From: Hoeflea sp. 108
GTDB taxonomy: Bacteria > Pseudomonadota > Alphaproteobacteria > Rhizobiales > Rhizobiaceae
Reading direction: 5' to 3'
DNA: 64,000 nt
Assembly: GCF_000372965.1 (NCBI RefSeq)
Contig: NZ_KB890025.1
Coordinates: forward strand, 355,523-419,522
The translations under genes and the position numbers were made by a program. This document shows, piece after piece, positions 61,015 to 64,000 of this stretch (position 1 is its first letter; every line of letters begins with the position of its first letter). The notes under the pieces are model-generated. The model was given only the letters and a program-made list of their open reading frames with translations, ran no database searches and was not told where the DNA came from.

Positions 61015-61086
61015 TGGCCAGTCCCTTCCGTGCCTCACGTTGCGGAAGGGCTTGGCACCAGCTATGAAGACACGCGTTCAAGAGGC

Positions 61087-61275
61087 TGCATGGGAGAGAT
61101 CGGCCGCTGCAAGATGACACCGGCCGACGCCGACGGAGCAACCCCCCAGGAAACTCTCAGGCAAAAGTGACCATGCAGTTGAACGATCTGGAGAGAGGCG
61201 CCACGAGCGTCCACCGAAGGGGAAAGCCGCAGCGGTCGGGCCGGTGCGGTTAAGCTCTCAGGTACAGCGACAGAT
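61087..61275 (+). ncRNA. Tandem glycine riboswitch
   Basis: Two glycine aptamers in series. Aptamer 1 (61087-61177) has P1 stem TGCATGG/CCATGCA, the conserved GGGAGAG, GCCGACGGAGCAA and the GGAAACTCTCAGGCAAAAG segment, all hallmark sequence. Aptamer 2 (61186-61275) has P1 ATCTG/CAGAT, GGAGAGAGGC, AAGGGGAAAGCC and CTCTCAGGTACAGCGACA. An eight-base linker joins them. It lies 54 bases before the D-amino-acid-dehydrogenase-like gene, whose GGAGAG ribosome binding site is at 61319-61324. Glycine probably turns expression on, as for most members. Confidence 0.95.
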
Positions 61276-61328
61276 TGGGGAAAACAGCGGGTTTCGGCCC
61301 GCGCCCAACTTTGATCGCGGAGAGTGAA

Positions 61329-62582
61329 ATGCCCCATATTGCCGTTATCGGCGCCGGTATCACCGGCGTCACCACCGCCTATGCCCTTCTGGAACGTGGC
61401 TACCAGGTCACCGTCGTCGACCGCCAGCGTTATGCTGCGATGGAGACATCGTTCGCCAATGGCGGCCAGCTGTCGGCCAGCAACGCCGAGGTCTGGAACC
61501 ATTGGTCGACGCTGCTCAAGGGCCTCAAGTGGATGCTGCGCAGCGATGCACCGCTGCTGATGAACCCCAGGCCGACCTGGCACAAATATGCCTGGCTGGC
61601 TGAATTCGTCTCCAACATCGCCAATTATCGCGACAATACGGTGGAGACGACGCGGCTGGCGATTGCCGCGCGCAAGCACCTGTTCGCCATCGCCGAACGC
61701 GAGAACATCGACTTCGATCATGTCCGCCGCGGCATCCTGCATTTCTATTGGGACAGACCGAGCTTCCAGCATGCGCTGAAGGTCAATGCGATGCTGGTCG
61801 AGGGCGGGCTCGACCGCCGGCCGGTGACGGCTGAGGAAGTAAAGTCGATCGAGCCGACGCTGCATGGCGATTTCCACGGCGGCTTCTACACGCCGTCGGA
61901 TTCGACCGGCGACATCCACAAGTTCACCTTCGGCCTCGCCAAGGCCTGCGAGCGCCGCGGCGCGCGTTTCGTCTTCGATGCCTCTGTCGACCGCATCGCC
62001 AGGGACGGCGTGTTCTGCATCGGCTACACGACGTCAGGTGCCGACGGCCAGCCCGACCACAGGGTCGTCGAGGCCGACGGCATCGTTGTCTGCGCCGGTG
62101 CCGCCAGCCGCCATTTCGCGGCGATGCTTGGCGACCGGGTCAACGTCTATCCGGTCAAGGGCTACTCGATCACCGTGCATCTCGACGACGAGCGCAGCCA
62201 GGCTGCTGCGCCTTGGGTCAGCCTGCTCGACGACCGCGCCAAGATCGTCACCAGCCGTTTGGGGGCAGGGCGCTTTCGTGTCGCTGGCACGGCCGAGTTC
62301 AACGGCATGAACCGCGACATTCGCGATGACCGCGTCAGGCCGCTGGTCGACTGGACGCGCACGCTGTTCCCGGATGTCGACACCAACAGGGTCGTGCCCT
62401 GGGCTGGCCTCCGGCCGATGATGCCGAACATGATGCCGAGGGTCGGCAAGGGCCGCCAGCAGGGCGTGTTCTACAACACCGGCCATGGCCATCTCGGCTG
62501 GACGCTGTCGGCAGCCACAGCCCAGATGGTCGCGGAAACCATTTCGGGCGAGTTCCGCGCCGACGCTGCGATCGCGGCCTGA
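61329..62582 (+). CDS. dadA: D-amino-acid dehydrogenase / glycine oxidase-like flavoprotein (DadA family)
   Basis: A 417-residue DAO-family flavoprotein. The FAD motif is AVIGAGITGVTTAYALLERG and the DadA-typical FANGGQLSASNAEVW follows. The C-terminus shows GLRPMMPNMMPRVG and TGHGHLGWTLS. The ATG at 61329 follows GGAGAG. Control by a glycine riboswitch suggests it oxidises glycine (or D-amino acids that yield glyoxylate) and passes glyoxylate to the malate synthase encoded next. Confidence 0.9.
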   Translation: MPHIAVIGAGITGVTTAYALLERGYQVTVVDRQRYAAMETSFANGGQLSASNAEVWNHWSTLLKGLKWMLRSDAPLLMNPRPTWHKYAWLAEFVSNIANYRDNTVETTRLAIAARKHLFAIAERENIDFDHVRRGILHFYWDRPSFQHALKVNAMLVEGGLDRRPVTAEEVKSIEPTLHGDFHGGFYTPSDSTGDIHKFTFGLAKACERRGARFVFDASVDRIARDGVFCIGYTTSGADGQPDHRVVEADGIVVCAGAASRHFAAMLGDRVNVYPVKGYSITVHLDDERSQAAAPWVSLLDDRAKIVTSRLGAGRFRVAGTAEFNGMNRDIRDDRVRPLVDWTRTLFPDVDTNRVVPWAGLRPMMPNMMPRVGKGRQQGVFYNTGHGHLGWTLSAATAQMVAETISGEFRADAAIAA

Positions 62583-62597
62583 ACTGGAGTTATGACG

Positions 62598-64000
62598 ATG
62601 AACATGATGAACCGGGTTGATGACAGCGTCTTTGTCGACGGCCTTTCGATTTCTCGGGAATTGCACGACTTTGTCGTTGCCGAGGCTCTGCCTGGGACGG
62701 GTGTGGATGCGGATGCGTTCTGGTCGGGTTTTGCCGACATCGTGCATGATCTCGGGCCGAAGAACCGGGCTTTGCTTGAGAAGCGCGACGACTTCCAGCT
62801 GAAGCTCGACGCCTGGTACCGCAAGCACGGCGCCCCGCACGACATGGCCGCCTACAAGGCGTTTTTGTCCGACATCGGCTATCTGATCCCGGAAGGTCCG
62901 GCCTTTGCGGTGACCACCGAGAATGTCGACCCCGAGATCGCCACGGTTGCCGGCCCGCAGCTGGTGGTGCCTGTGATGAATGCGCGTTACGCGCTGAACG
63001 CTGCGAACGCCCGCTGGGGTTCGCTCTATGATGCGCTCTACGGCACCGATGCGATCCCCGACAGCGATGGTGCCGAGAAGACCAGGGGCTACAATCCCAG
63101 GCGCGGTCAGAAGGTCATCGCCTGGGCCAAGGCGTTTCTGGACGCGTCCGCGCCGCTGACACAGGGCAGCTGGTCGGACGTGACAGGGCTTGCGGTCGAG
63201 GGCGGGCAGCTGAAGCTTGCGAGCGCTTCAGGCGCGGTTGCGCTGCGCGACGCAAAACAGTTCGCCGGCTATCGTGGTGCTGCTGCCAATCCCGATGCGG
63301 TGCTGCTGGTGAAGAATGGCCTGCATGTCGAGGTCGTGGTCGACAGGGAGAGTGCGATCGGCAAGTCCGATCCGGCCGGCATCTCCGACATGATCCTGGA
63401 ATCGGCCTTGACCACCATCCAGGACTGCGAGGATTCGGTTGCGGCGGTGGACGCCGAAGACAAGGTTGCCGTTTACCGCAACTGGCTCGGCCTGATGAAG
63501 GGCGATCTGTCTGAAACCTTCGACAAGGGCGGCAGGCCGGTTACCCGCAAGCTCAATGCCGACCGTGAGTACACCGGCGCCGATGGCAGGACTGTCTCGC
63601 TGCCCGGCCGCTCCTTGATGCTGGTGCGCAATGTCGGCCACCTGATGACCAATCCTGCGATCCACGACCGCGACGGCCACGAGGTGCCGGAGGGCATCAT
63701 GGATGCGGCTGTTACCGCTTTGATCGCCCTGCACGACGTCGGCGCCCATGGCCGCCGCATGAACAGCCGTGCCGGTTCGATGTATGTCGTCAAGCCGAAG
63801 ATGCATGGCCCCGAGGAAGTGGCCTTTGCCGTCGAGATCTTCGACCGCGTCGAACGCCTGGTCGGCATGCCCAGAAAGACTATCAAGATGGGCATCATGG
63901 ACGAGGAGCGGCGCACCACCGTCAACCTTAGGGAGTGCATCCGTGCCGCCAAGGAACGCGTGGTGTTCATCAACACCGGCTTCCTCGACCGCACCGGCGA
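62598..64000 (+). CDS. glcB: Malate synthase G, 5' part (runs off the window)
   Basis: About 467 codons are visible of a family usually near 720. The N-terminus NRVDDSVFVDGLSISRELHD and motifs GYLIPEGPAF, TTIQDCEDSVAAVDAEDK, RSLMLVRNVGHLMTNPAI and NSRAGSMYVVKPKMHGP are those of malate synthase G. It condenses glyoxylate with acetyl-CoA to malate in the cytoplasm. It follows dadA by 15 bases. The ATG at 62598 is preferred to 62592 because GGAG is then 8 bases upstream. The C-terminus is outside the window. Confidence 0.95.
   Translation, partial: MNMMNRVDDSVFVDGLSISRELHDFVVAEALPGTGVDADAFWSGFADIVHDLGPKNRALLEKRDDFQLKLDAWYRKHGAPHDMAAYKAFLSDIGYLIPEGPAFAVTTENVDPEIATVAGPQLVVPVMNARYALNAANARWGSLYDALYGTDAIPDSDGAEKTRGYNPRRGQKVIAWAKAFLDASAPLTQGSWSDVTGLAVEGGQLKLASASGAVALRDAKQFAGYRGAAANPDAVLLVKNGLHVEVVVDRESAIGKSDPAGISDMILESALTTIQDCEDSVAAVDAEDKVAVYRNWLGLMKGDLSETFDKGGRPVTRKLNADREYTGADGRTVSLPGRSLMLVRNVGHLMTNPAIHDRDGHEVPEGIMDAAVTALIALHDVGAHGRRMNSRAGSMYVVKPKMHGPEEVAFAVEIFDRVERLVGMPRKTIKMGIMDEERRTTVNLRECIRAAKERVVFINTGFLDRTG

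Noticed and set aside
1..64000. tRNA, rRNA genes and CRISPR arrays
   Set aside because: None could be recognised on either strand; short repeats present belong to the transposon ends or intergenic palindromes.

Overview
The window is a GC-rich stretch of an alphaproteobacterial secondary replicon. It carries a complete repABC replication and partition module (repA 20710-21957, repB 21968-23023, repC from about 23285) with a candidate antisense RNA between repB and repC and two identical 16-bp parS-like palindromes. This plasmid type is typical of Rhizobiales. Codon use, the many TTG/GTG starts, the fused Mrp subunit AB, the intergenic palindromes and the types of ABC transporter all suggest a Mesorhizobium/Aminobacter/Phyllobacterium-like organism. 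Genus and species cannot be settled from the sequence alone.

Layout. (1) 1-2300: a truncated unknown gene, a GutM-family gene, an unknown gene and a HAD phosphatase. (2) 2320-18518: a mostly minus-strand catabolic block with a 2-oxo-acid/acetoin dehydrogenase-like complex (E1 alpha, E1 beta, E2 fused to an alpha/beta hydrolase), a homoserine-dehydrogenase-like SAF protein, an Asp/Glu-racemase-superfamily enzyme, a complete Liv-type ABC transporter, a fused indolepyruvate:ferredoxin oxidoreductase-like enzyme, a short serine acetyltransferase and an AcuI-like reductase. Two short sequence motifs recur in its promoter regions. (3) 18654-20374: a GlcD-like FAD dehydrogenase and a small WGR-domain gene. 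(4) 20370-24493: repABC. (5) 24497-31439: an AAA/DUF4143 ATPase, a tyrosine recombinase with all catalytic residues, and a Tn402/Tn5053-like tniA-tniB-tniQ transposon whose left end is present twice, on either side of a HigA-like antitoxin gene. (6) 32180-41309: a dipeptide-type ABC transporter with an amidohydrolase/deacetylase, a RidA protein, a SelA-like PLP enzyme and an IclR regulator. A 16-bp candidate operator lies before both halves. The transporter's fused ATPase gene is frameshifted. (7) 41725-47704: a complete Mrp (Pha) Na+ or K+/H+ antiporter operon. (8) 47725-50375: an active HtrA-like protease, a second HtrA-like protein that has lost all three catalytic residues, and a LuxR-type regulator. 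(9) 50427-56513: an RpiR regulator, a spermidine/putrescine-type ABC transporter and a P1 (DmpA-like) aminopeptidase. (10) 56611-61014: a small unknown protein, an enolase-superfamily enzyme, a creatinase-like M24 protein and an ATZ/TRZ-type amidohydrolase. (11) 61087-64000: a tandem glycine riboswitch upstream of a D-amino-acid-dehydrogenase-like oxidase and malate synthase G, which runs off the window.

How it fits together. The replicon looks like a catabolic megaplasmid or chromid. Four separate uptake systems are each packed with their own hydrolases and oxidoreductases and, in two cases, with a local regulator. The last module reads as a glycine-to-glyoxylate-to-malate route switched by glycine itself. 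No tRNA, rRNA or CRISPR array was seen.
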